Below, in pieces: positions 11,913 through 21,348 of a DNA stretch of 64,000 nucleotides. The stretch's first letter is position 1. The number at the start of each line of letters is the position of its first letter. This DNA comes from Lojkania enalia. Taxonomy: Eukaryota > Ascomycota > Dothideomycetes > Pleosporales. The stretch covers positions 124,001 to 188,000 of the forward strand of contig ML986663.1 of the NCBI GenBank assembly GCA_010094045.1, read 5' to 3'. The position numbers and the translations under genes are program-made. The notes beneath the pieces are model-generated. The model was not told the origin of the DNA and searched no databases. It was given only the letters and a program-made list of their open reading frames with translations.

Positions 11913-12147
11913 ATGGCTGGCCCCTCAGAACATGGTCCCAACCCCCATGGCAACCACCCCATTCATATCCACCCAGCCCGCCCGCTCTACAGATTCGCCG
12001 CAACCGCCCTCGGCGCATCAATGTGGTTCTTCGTACGCAATGAGCAGATTCAGCACACATTTGGAGACTAATTATCGGTAGTTAATGTATCGAGCGAAGA
12101 AGGACGGGCCCGCGCTCCTCGGCTGGAAACACCCATGGGATCATTGA
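11913..12147 (+). CDS. Mitochondrial complex I accessory subunit, NDUFB2/AGGG type (61 aa)
   Basis: Two exons, 11913-12032 and 12082-12147, give 61 residues. The first 24 residues are His/Pro-rich. The conserved core is YRFAATALGASMWFF, a single membrane helix, followed across the intron by LMYRAKKDGPALLGWKHPWDH. That end is the hallmark of the NDUFB2 (AGGG) family: plant homologues read W-F-W-I-L-Y-R-A-K-Q-D-G-P-V and end in G-W-R-H-P-W. The protein should sit in the distal membrane arm of NADH:ubiquinone oxidoreductase in the inner mitochondrial membrane. Reading through the intron gives a misleading stop (GD then TAA), so the gene is easily lost; it is also too short for usual length cut-offs. 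Confidence 0.9.
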
Positions 12148-12534
12148 GGGGGTTGGGCATAAAAGGAAGTGGTTCGTGACTAGAATTAGGAAGTAAACAG
12201 CGCAGTCATTGTATATATCCAACCAACGGACTCCGAAGACGCGCATAAAGAGAATGGAAACTGTATATCACATGGCAACAATACCGAGACATTGAATCCA
12301 AGTTACCCACCACTTCAGCCTTGGTTTATTTAGATTGAGACCGAACCCCGGCCGATGAACACCGATAAAGAGATGCAGAAACACGCATGCAGTAAAGTGG
12401 CCATCTAAGCACAAACGCCTTTGCACGCGATTTCCAATATCCAATCATTCGCTATGCAAGATCATGCAAGACACCCGCAACTCGAAGTACACAAAAAAAG
12501 TACAGTACTTGGCCTCATCGATGTACTCTCCTCC
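12148..12534. other. Convergent 3' region
   Basis: 387 bp between the ends of two converging genes. AT-rich, and expected to hold both polyadenylation regions. Nothing else seen. Confidence 0.5.
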
Positions 12535-13720
12535 TCACTCAGGCTTAACAAAAAGGTAATGGCTAACCCCCCATACATCACCCCCGTCATACTTGAACAA
12601 TTCTGCACAAGCCATATAAAATATCTGCCACCGATTCCACCAAGTGACCACGCCCTCCTTTCCGTATGTCTCCATCAAATGCGGCCAAATCTCCTCTTTA
12701 CTCCGAATCATCTTGCTCAACCAATCCTCACACGTCTTTGCATAGTGTATGCCATTAACCCACCACTGCCCCTCCACCTTCAAATCCCTCTGGAAATAGA
12801 GCAGTAAGTCTGCGGACGGCATCGTGCCGCCGGTAAAGAAGTGCTGTGTCATCCAGCCAGACTCAAAGTCATATGGCGTGCTGTGGTGCGCGAAGATGTG
12901 GACAAAAAGCTTGCCTGTAACAGGTTTCAGAGCGCGGGACACTTTTGCGAGGAGCTTTTCGTAATTTTTCATGTGCTCGAAGAGCTCGATGGAGATTATA
13001 CGGTCGAAAGAGTTTGGCTCGAATTCGTAGTCTACGACGTCTCCCGTGATCACAGTGAGGTTTGTGAGACCCTTGGATTTCGCGACCGAATTGATATATT
13101 CCTTCTGCGTGCGGGAGTTTGAGAATGCTGTGATTTTGGAACTTGGGAAGACTTCGGCAAAGTAGAGAGCCCCAGATCCCCAGCCACATCTATACATTTC
13201 TGAGTATTAGATTGACGTGGTCATGATATTTGGGGAGTGGTAGACAGGAAGTAGAGGAAACATACCCAAGGTCAAGGATTGACATCCCGTCTTTGAGCTC
13301 GGCTCTTTGCACATACAGTCTCAACATGGCCATCTCAGCCTGTGCTAGCGTCTCCCCGCCCTTCTCATACAAACAAGCAGAATACTTCATTCTTGGTCCA
13401 AGCATACCCTTCAACACCCCAGTTCCTACCTCGTAATGCTGTTCATTCGCAGTTTTCGTTTCGATAGCAATGGGTCGAGCCCGTAAGAGTTCGACGTATT
13501 TCATTTTCGATTCATAGGCGGATTCTAGAGATGTTGAGGCTATTGACTGGAGACGGTTGGCCAATTGCCGGCGAATTCCAATGCGAATTAGAGCGTGTGG
13601 AAGATACCCTTTGTCTAGAATGGGGTTTATGAAGTTATCGGACATGAGATAATCTAGAATTGTTAGGTTGAATACAGAGATGAGAGGAGAGCTTGAGGCA
13701 CCCGAGATGGTGTTCATCAT
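12535..13720 (-). CDS. SAM-dependent methyltransferase, coclaurine N-methyltransferase / cyclopropane-FA-synthase-like (369 aa)
   Basis: Exons 13720-13266 and 13189-12535 give 369 aa. The SAM-binding motif DLGCGWGSG lies at residues 150-158 and is split by the intron. Other conserved blocks are PIAIETKTANEQHYEV (83-98), NSRTQKEYI, SIELFEHMKNYEKLL and TGGTMPSADLLLYFQ. This order, and blocks such as NEQHYEV, MKYSAC and TYGKE, follow plant (S)-coclaurine N-methyltransferase closely. That enzyme belongs to the cyclopropane-fatty-acid-synthase/mycolic acid methyltransferase superfamily. Fungal members of this CNMT-like branch exist but are largely uncharacterised; the substrate (an amine or a lipid) cannot be told from sequence. 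The N-terminal 60 residues form a helical cap. The gene stands alone, with no biosynthetic cluster around it. Confidence 0.85.
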
Positions 13721-14427
13721 AATGATGGGATATTCTCAGTCTAGTTCCCAAGCTTGATTTGTGATTGTAACTACTAACGATAATCATGTAGAGCGATTAT
13801 AATCTTAGAATGGGTCTATCGCGAACTTGAGACCATGTTGTTGGAAAGAGTGTGGTTTCAAATTTTCATCGCTTTAGGCTTAGTGTCCAGTTTCATTGAC
13901 GTCACGATCCAGACGACGAATGTAGCAGAATGGGTATTGCGATCTTCCCTCGCAGTTATTTACCTTTAGTTATATATTAAAACGGACATTGAACGCGCTA
14001 GGAGCGCAAAGTTAGAAGCAGTCAACTATCCAGTCACTAACCAATTAGGATTCGAGTGTCGATGCTGGTGCAGATTGACATTGCTCCAGACTATACTAGC
14101 TCTGGAGCAGATCAAGCAATGGATGTTAAAGGACACCATGTGTTTGGTCTATTTTAAGAGAAATTATTCAGTTTCACCCTGATATCTATTGACACTCGAT
14201 ATCCATAGACCACTGTCGCGTAAAGTGCGAGTTAGTCCAGTCCTCTACCCCCGGTTGTATCCTACCACTATGCTTATTATGACCCTCCCCCCCTACATTG
14301 ATTCCAGGATACAATACAGAAGAATACGCAATTGTGACATGCATACCGACCGGTATCACATACAACTCATAATAACCGTTACCGAATCTACACCCCGGGT
14401 TCAAAGCCTACCACACACATTTACTTC
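13721..14427. other. Intergenic, 0.7 kb
   Basis: Promoter of the methyltransferase gene and 3' region of the next minus-strand gene. AT-rich; no further feature recognised. Confidence 0.5.
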
Positions 14428-15871
14428 CTAATCCTCCCATCTCCACTCCGCTCTACACGTACACCCGTTCCCGGGAGCATGCAACACACCTCTCTTCGCC
14501 GCACCATAAATCCATTCCACCCATTCTCCTTCATGCCTCACAACCTTAGGAAACTCTCCTGTCTCGATCCTTGCCTGCGCTGTGGTCCTCACAAAATTCC
14601 TTAGCTTTCGGGCAAGCTGATCTATAGGCATAGGGCGCCTGTGCTCCCGTGCCGCAAGTGTGGGCTCCATTTGGTGCATGCGCTCGAGACGAGTCATGAG
14701 GGAGGAGTAGATAGATTCAGATTCGCGGTACTGGAGGAGGGACAGGGCGAGGCGCTTGTAGTGAACTGTATCAGCGAAGGTTGCGCGGGTGCAGGGAAGG
14801 GTAGTCGTCTCCTGGTAGTGGCCGCAGCGAGTGGTAGTGTTATGGTTGAGTGAGTTGCTGCGCATCACTAAGATTCGCTCATCTTCAACTTCTGGTTCAT
14901 CCTCAAAGCCTTGATCTGGTATCGCATCCGTCACTTTGGAGTCCGAAGCATTCCGGGCAACGGCACCGTCCGTGAAGGGATTGCGAGGCGCTGAAAGTGT
15001 TGGCTTTGGTGTATCCTGAGCATTCAATGTTGCAGAGCTTTCCGCATCTTTGTCTTCCTTTATTGTACCTAGCTTCTCCGGTACATCAACGTCTTCCACT
15101 GTATCGAAGTGCTCGCTCCTCCGCAGACTAGAGGACCTCCGAGGCCGATACGGCACAGTGCTCCGAACAGTATGCACCATCTCCTCAGAAGGAGAAGCCG
15201 GCGGTGTTCCACTCGGAACGTAGTACTCCACCACTGCGCCTGTAGCTCGACGATTTGCGGAAGCTGGCGACATACCTCTATCCTCTCTATCTAGCGGAAG
15301 TCCAAGCACTCTAGCTGCATTTTCCGGAGACAAAATGCTATTTTCCGTTTCTGGGGAAGACCCAATCTGCAGTAAAGTAGAACTTGAAAGCTCATTATCA
15401 ACGACTAGCGAAGGTTGCTTCTCGTTTCGACTATTCCTCGGAGATTCATCTTCGCTCAGGATAAACGAGAAGCGCATTTTCGTTTCCTGTTGACGTGGTG
15501 TTCGAGACATGGACTGACAGCGACCATCTTCATCTTGTACAATGGGAGCGACCTGAGCGTGCGAGACAACATTATCTTTTCCACCCTTCACAGGCCAGGA
15601 TACAGGGCGCATCTTCCCGGACGTTAGCTAACAATCGAGTACGGAAGGCAATTATGATCTTACAGATAGATTATCAGGACTTGGAGCTTCGGAACCGTCG
15701 GACAATTTGGTCGGTGAGCGATAGTCACGGTAGCCGGACGGGTTCCAGGGTCTCCTTGCTGGAGGTTTCGCCGCCTAGGATACGTTAAATGAATATACTT
15801 ATATGGTAGGATTGGTTGTGACATACCTGATCACCCAGAGTTTGTTCTCTACCAAAGAGCTTCATGAACAT
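14428..15871 (-). CDS. Hypothetical protein (446 aa)
   Basis: Exons 15871-15827, 15774-15664 and 15612-14428 join in phase 0 to 446 residues; all three splice sites are standard (gtatgt, gtaaga, cctag, gggaag). Start MFMKLFGREQTLGDQ. Residues 50-260 are Ser/Pro/Glu-rich and probably disordered. The C-terminal about 150 residues look folded, with a Cys/His-containing segment (RCGHYQETTTLPCTRATF), a helical LARKLRNFVRTTAQARIETG stretch, and an aromatic end (EWVEWIYGAAKRG, then TCRAEWRWED). The Cys/His pattern hints at metal binding, but there is no named motif. I do not recognise the family. It is transcribed in the same direction as RFC3, about 410 bp away. Confidence 0.7.
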
Positions 15872-16285
15872 GATTAGAAGCTAGTCCCGGGTATGGGTGG
15901 CTTAGGTTGTCCTAGGTGTAGTAGAAAAGGGGTTAGGTCGGTTTGTTGAGGGGGTAGAGCGATGTTTGTTTATCCGGAGTTCGTGGCGAAGAAGTGGGAG
16001 ATATTCAACGTGAAACGAATCGAAACAAACCGTGGTTCTGGTGATAAGCAACACCAATTGTGTTTGCTCTTTTTGTCCGACGACTAAGTCCGTGCACCCT
16101 ACAACTTTCTTGTGACAACTTCAAAGCTTCAGATAACCAAGGAAATTTTAGAGGGATTGGGTATCTTAACATCGAAACTTGTTCTGTGGTATCAATCATG
16201 CCCACCTCCCTGTAGTCATCAATGCTCTTTTACCTGCCTATAAAGCGCAGTGGCCGCTAATGAACGATCAAACATTATACATAAT
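15872..16285. other. Intergenic, 0.4 kb
   Basis: Promoter of the 446-aa gene and 3' region of RFC3. Nothing else recognised. Confidence 0.5.
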
Positions 16286-17569
16286 CTATTCCTTGCCCTT
16301 CGCAAGTAGCTCCACGCCTGTCCTAACCACGCTAATGGCGGCACCTGTCTGAATAGCCTCACTTCCACCGCCGCTTAACCTATACTCGATATCCGCCAAG
16401 CCCGACATCCAAGTCACCATCGTTTGACTTGGCACGTCACTGTTAACCAGCTCTTCACTCACAGCGGTCAAAATATCTGCCAATGCCAAGCCCTTAAGTG
16501 CCTTAATGTTGTTGATCGTTCTGAGAGATTGCGTCATATCCGAATTTTCTAACAGCATATTCACGATGAACCTAATGTTTGAAGGATGTGGAGCGGCAAT
16601 GCAATCATAGATAGTCGTCTGTGTAATCAGGTCTCGGACGATAGTGCTCGGATCCGGTGCTAGCTTTCCAGGTGGTTGAAGTGGGGTGCTAGATGCATGG
16701 CAAGCTTGTAGAACGTTCAATGCTCGTCGCATGTCTCCCTTGCTCAGTGTAACAAGTGAGTCGACTGCATCTGGTGCAATGTTCACGCTTTCCTCTTCTA
16801 TGACCTTGCTTACTAGACTCCGAATATCGTGATCTTTCAGCGGAGAGAATCTGAATCGAGTGCATCGAGAGAGGAGCGCTGGGGATAGCTTGTGTGTGTA
16901 ATTTGCAATTATGCAGAATCGAGTATTTGCTGTATACTTCTCCATTATCCTTCGGAGTGCCATCTGAGCGGTTGCTGTCATAGCATCAGCTTCGTCTAGT
17001 ATGATGAGTTTGAAGGTAGCAATAGAGGAAGCCTCGCCAGGCTTGGGTGCTGCGGAAAATATCTGTTTTGTGCTGCTGAAAGTTTTAATCTGTTCTCTAA
17101 CGACATCGATTCCTCTGTCATCTGAAGCGTTCAATTCCAGCACCATCTGCCGCATGTTTTTGTTGCCGTATATTCGTCGAGCGAGCGCGAGGACAGTAGA
17201 TGTCTTGCCAGTTCCGGGAGGGCCATACAGGAGAAGATGTGGCAGTCTCTAGTTATTTTAAGCCGCCCGATAGTAATAGAATGCTATTGCGCACCTACGT
17301 TTGAGTCGACAAACTTGTTGATGGTTGCCAATATATCCTTATGTCCCTCAACATCGTCGAGTGAGTTCGGTCGGTACTTTTCTACCCTTTCAAACCGTCA
17401 ACGTGTGCTCTCGCATCCGGAGAAGAGCCTAATACCAGGGGAGGCTGTCTTCTGCCTCAACGGGCAAATTGGCCGCACTCCTTTTGCCCTTTGTAGATTC
17501 CCTGCCAAAGTGGATGGAACTGTCTGGGAAGGGTCCATCCACTTCCATTGCGTCTTCGAAGTCCGACAT
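16286..17569 (-). CDS. RFC3: Replication factor C subunit 3
   Basis: Clamp-loader subunit that, with RFC1, 2, 4 and 5, loads PCNA at primer-template junctions; nuclear. Exons 17569-17436, 17386-17299 and 17248-16286 give 394 aa. After an acidic 44-residue start come the RFC box (LPWVEKYRPNSLDDV), Walker A YGPPGTGKT, ELNASDDRGIDVVREQIK, Walker B LDEADAM, a sensor-1 region (IIANYTHKLSPALLSRC) and the SRC arginine-finger motif LLSRCTRFRF. The C-terminal collar domain is complete. Length and motif order match S. cerevisiae Rfc3/S. pombe rfc3. Cell-cycle control is suggested by MluI cell-cycle-box sequences in the 285-bp promoter shared with ARPC3. Confidence 0.96.
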
Positions 17570-17701
17570 GTTGATCTATGAAGAGAAACACTGTATAGAT
17601 ATAAAAGCGAAAAAAAATCTGGGCCTTTACGCGACAAGTGTGAAATCGAGATTTTGGTGCGGGCTAGCTGGCAAAGTTCAGGTCGACGCGCCGCGGGAGA
17701 G

Positions 17702-17707
17702 ACGCGT
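17702..17707 (+). promoter_or_regulatory. MluI cell-cycle box (ACGCGT) upstream of RFC3
   Basis: A perfect ACGCGT lies 133 bp upstream of the RFC3 start; partial copies are ACGCGC at 17685-17690 and ACGCGA near 17629. MCB elements bind the MBF factor and drive G1/S expression of replication genes in yeasts. Placement between RFC3 and ARPC3 fits RFC3 control; this is inference from motif and position. Confidence 0.55.
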
Positions 17708-17854
17708 TAAGTGGGATTCTTTCGGGTTTAGTCCACATTATGTCATCATCCCACTCAGCCCTACAGCCCACCTCAGTCTTTAAGCTGCGCCAGCATCTCC
17801 GCAAGTTCTATAGACAACTTCACCTAGACGGACGCGGGCAGAAATACTCCCACA

Positions 17855-18640
17855 ATGCCTGTAAGTCATATGTTTTCGGGGCTTTCTACCTCACAAACAA
17901 GCTTTGCGATTGCGGTTCTTGTATCTAACATCTTTCCAGGCCTACCACTCTGTCTTCCTAGACGAGCCAAACCAGCATCTAATCGGTAGCTCTCCCAATC
18001 TCTATCCTGTTCATTCCTATACCTCTCATTCTTACACTCTTCTATCAGGAAACTTTGCGCTCCTCCCATTACGAACCCGGACCCGAGGCCCTGCACTTCA
18101 GCTCCCGCCCCTCCCACCAGATCTCACAGACCTCACTATCGAAGCCTCACACGAGTCATACGATCCACTAGACGAGATCCTAGCCCTCTTTCGGGCAAAC
18201 ACATTCTTCCGAAACTTTGAGATCAAGGGCCCTGCAGACCGAGTCCTGATCTATGGCATTCTATATGTGAGCGAAGTATTATCGAAAATTAAGCCAAGCA
18301 TGGGAAGACGGGAAGCAGAGAAGGTACGTAAAATGATCTAGACCCTAGTTTGGGCATTCAAATTCTAGGAAAGAGGGAGCTGATTGTGCTTTAGGCTGTC
18401 ATGAACATTGCATTAGACACCAACTTCGCGATTCCTGGCGATGCGGGGTTCCCGCTCAATCAGGCATTTGAGGCACCGCCGGATAGGAACTCGGCGGAGA
18501 CGCTGAGGCAATATGTTATGCAGATGCGGCAGGAGCTTGCGACAAGATTGCTTAATAGGGTGTATGCGGATGGGACGAATGTGCCGAGCAAGTGGTGGTT
18601 GAGCTTCACAAAGAGGAAATTCATGGGTAAGGCGCTGTAG
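17855..18640 (+). CDS. ARC18: Arp2/3 complex subunit 3 (ARPC3, p21-Arc)
   Basis: Subunit of the Arp2/3 actin-nucleating complex, acting at actin patches and in endocytosis. Four exons, 17855-17860, 17940-17985, 18049-18323 and 18395-18640, give 190 aa. The start MPAYHS and the blocks GNFALLPLRTRTRGPA, DEILALFRANTFFRNFEIKGPADRVLIYGILY and PGDAGFPLNQAF are the p21-Arc signature; the usual length is 175-190. The first coding exon is only six bases (ATG CCT), split from the rest by a 79-bp intron starting gtaagt. The second intron has no strong branch site but a good tatcag acceptor. Confidence 0.95.
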
Positions 18641-18828
18641 GTGCGGCATGGAAAGATCACGACATGATGGTTATAGAATTAGGGAAGCTCACAATAAAGC
18701 ATAGCACGGAGGCAAACGTGCATGCATGCAGGCTCACTATCAAACTTCTAGTAGCACACAGCATTACGTAGATGACTTCTAAATGGTCCTAATATTCATG
18801 TGAAGATAATGGATCGACATAAAAATCA

Positions 18829-20771
18829 TTATGCTTGGACAGAGCTGTCAGCTCCAGTCTTCCTTTTTTTTGACCTGAATTTTCCCCGTGCTTCCACTTT
18901 GCCCTCGAATGGTAAGACTCTCGTCGCTGTGAAGAGATACCCTTCCGCCCCGCCACGACTTGTCATCATCGGATGTGTCCGGCTAGGTAGCACCTGCCAC
19001 TGCCTCGCTCTCGCAGTCTGCAAGGAAGGTGCCAGCAGTAGCGTAGGGTTGACGGGGAAATCTTCATCCTCATCCTCGCCAACAATGCCATTGGCCTCAT
19101 TATCTTCCTTCTTAACTTCCTTTACAGCCTTTCTATTTATGCTGGCATTGGTTTCCATCTGCTTGGAGACAAACGCCGCCCTCCGGTCTTTGCTATAATA
19201 GTCGCAAAGCTCAACCAGGGGTTCCACATTAGGGCTGTACACCACAATCCTCCCCCCACCCTTAACAAGAGGTACACACTCTTTCAAGATACTCGCCGGC
19301 TCCATAGCACTGGCCACGATCAGCCCATCAAAGCCGCCTCGTCGCGTCTCGTTGACGATCCTGCTTGTCCTTTCCCATCGCCTCCTCTTCTTGTAGTAAT
19401 TGCCCCTCTTGCTGCTCTTGAATGTGGCTAACACGTCATCCGCAACAACTTCAGGTTCATCATAGGACGGGTCTTCATGTGGGTAGAGAAGTTGTAGCCA
19501 GGAGAGAGACTTTAAATTATGGTAGAGTGGATGTTTGGTAGTGGGATTGCCGGTGTCGAAACCGAAGTATTTTAGGAAGGAGAGATTGGGTTGATTATTT
19601 GCATGGAGGACTGTGAGGCTGTTGGTTTGCGCGGTTGATTGGGGGATATGCTGCCGGGGTGGTTTACAGGGGGGCGGCGGAGGATTTGAGGGGATTCGTG
19701 TGGTTGAGGTTGGACTCGTGGGATCTGTTTCTTTGGTTTCTGGATCCGATTTTGGCGGGGTTGTTCCGTTTTGGTAGGTTTCTTGTTGGAGCTCTTTCGC
19801 ATCTTCTGCGCTGTCTCCTTCGCCGTTTTGATCCTGATTAATATCCTCCCCCTCTTGCAATGTCTGGTCTTCTTCATCCTCTTCCGGATACAGAATTCTC
19901 ATCTTCTCTGCAAGGGCCGCAACCACCAAGCCGCCCGTGTCGTCAATCACTAACCATCTACCCCCTCCGATTTGACCAATATCGTCGTCGGCTGTTAGTA
20001 CTCGGCTGGCATCTGCACAATGAATATTCGCCCAGCTGCTGATCAAACCTAGGGATTCTTCCCGCAAATCCATAATCTTGTATCCTTCCTTATCGAGTAC
20101 GTACTCGTTGAGCAGCCCTACATCCAGGGGCAGGACGGTGAATCTCTTCAGGTATTTCTTAGATTTCCGGAGGGTATATTTAGCCAGTGAGAAAGATGTT
20201 TTCTCATCAATACCCAAGTGAGAAGCCATGATCTTCGCTATAATCTCCTTGCCAGAACCCGCGCCAGCTTTCTTGAGCTCTTCAATCTCTTCCATCGCAA
20301 GTGTCTGCCTTGATGGATCGTCAATTGTCAGGCGATTGCTCCGCATTATGACCTCCCCATCGTCGCCCACGATGTCGAATTCAGCACCCCCCTCAGCAGA
20401 GGCGGAGTCATCCCGCGATTCGGCAGGTGTCGCATGGTCACCACCTAGAGCTTCAGCATGGAGCTCGGAAGCGGGCACAATGCGCAACTCAGTCTTGGAC
20501 CTTCCGTTCTCCTTGTCCAACAACTCGAAGGTGAGGTAATACGGTCGGCCAAGGAGGAGATTCGCGGGGAATGTGCCGAATTTGCCAATATTGATAGTTC
20601 TATGCAGCCAGTTAGGAATCGTGCATGCGCCCAAATGTGATATAGATGGGGGCCCGTGGATGCTGACTCCCGCTATTTGACGTACGTATTAGGTACTATT
20701 TTATGGATCTTGACGATACCCGAGGGCAGTCGGAGCGCGATATGTGAATTCGGCCGTATGTAGGAGTGCAT
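18829..20771 (-). CDS. TRM6: tRNA (adenine-58-N1) methyltransferase non-catalytic subunit Trm6
   Basis: Binds tRNA and with Trm61 forms the m1A58 methyltransferase; nuclear. Two exons, 20771-20686 and 20599-18829, give 618 aa. The first exon encodes MHSYIRPNSHIALRLPSG, the conserved Trm6/Gcd10 start. It joins across an 86-bp intron (donor gtacgt, branch cctaac, acceptor catag) into PNTTINIGKFGTFPANLL and then GRPYYLTFEL, both family signatures. Later blocks are KIMASHLGIDEKTSFSLAKY, then FDGLIVASAMEP. An acidic and Pro/Ser-rich insertion (about 285-350) is typical of filamentous fungi. Without the first exon the frame has no ATG. Divergent from the MINDY gene, 577 bp between starts. Confidence 0.95.
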
Positions 20772-21348
20772 TGCGCGGCCTTGCTACGTGGATGCTATCC
20801 CTGCGAACCAGCATGCGCTGCCTTGATTCCCCGTGGGCTAGATTGGGAGAATATTGCGAGCAGGAGCAAGTACAGTGCACCGTGTCCTGGGTTTCAGTAG
20901 CTCGGGGGGTTACGGTAGGCATGCGCAGTGCTCCAAGTTAACAAACTTTCTGGCACATGCGCAGTGGTGGCAGCCAGTGCTGTGGCGAGTGCATGTGGCT
21001 GTGCGGCCGCCCAAGGTCTTCGCGGTCCCTGGCTGGCTGGCTGGTCCTGGGCGGCGCGGGCGTGGGCACCGGCGCTGGTGTGTGAGGCCGTCGTCATCGC
21101 TACAAGGGCAAGTTCTCCAGTTTACCACTTCAGGCCGCGTATACAGCCACTATACCTTGCCGCCCGGATGTGTGGCAACCTTCCCTTATCATCGGATACC
21201 CTTAGTGTGCCGCTCGCTCGTATCATTCATATTTGGTCTACTCAATCGCGTAAGCTTCACTTAGATTGCCTGGACTTGTCCTCGGTGGCCTAGAGCTTGA
21301 CGTTCCCAGCAAGCCTTCCACCATCCTCGACATTCAGCGTTGTTTGCC
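20772..21348. promoter_or_regulatory. Shared divergent promoter, TRM6 / MINDY deubiquitinase
   Basis: 577-bp head-to-head region, GC-rich around 20990-21120. Contains no exon I can support. No specific factor site assigned. Confidence 0.45.
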
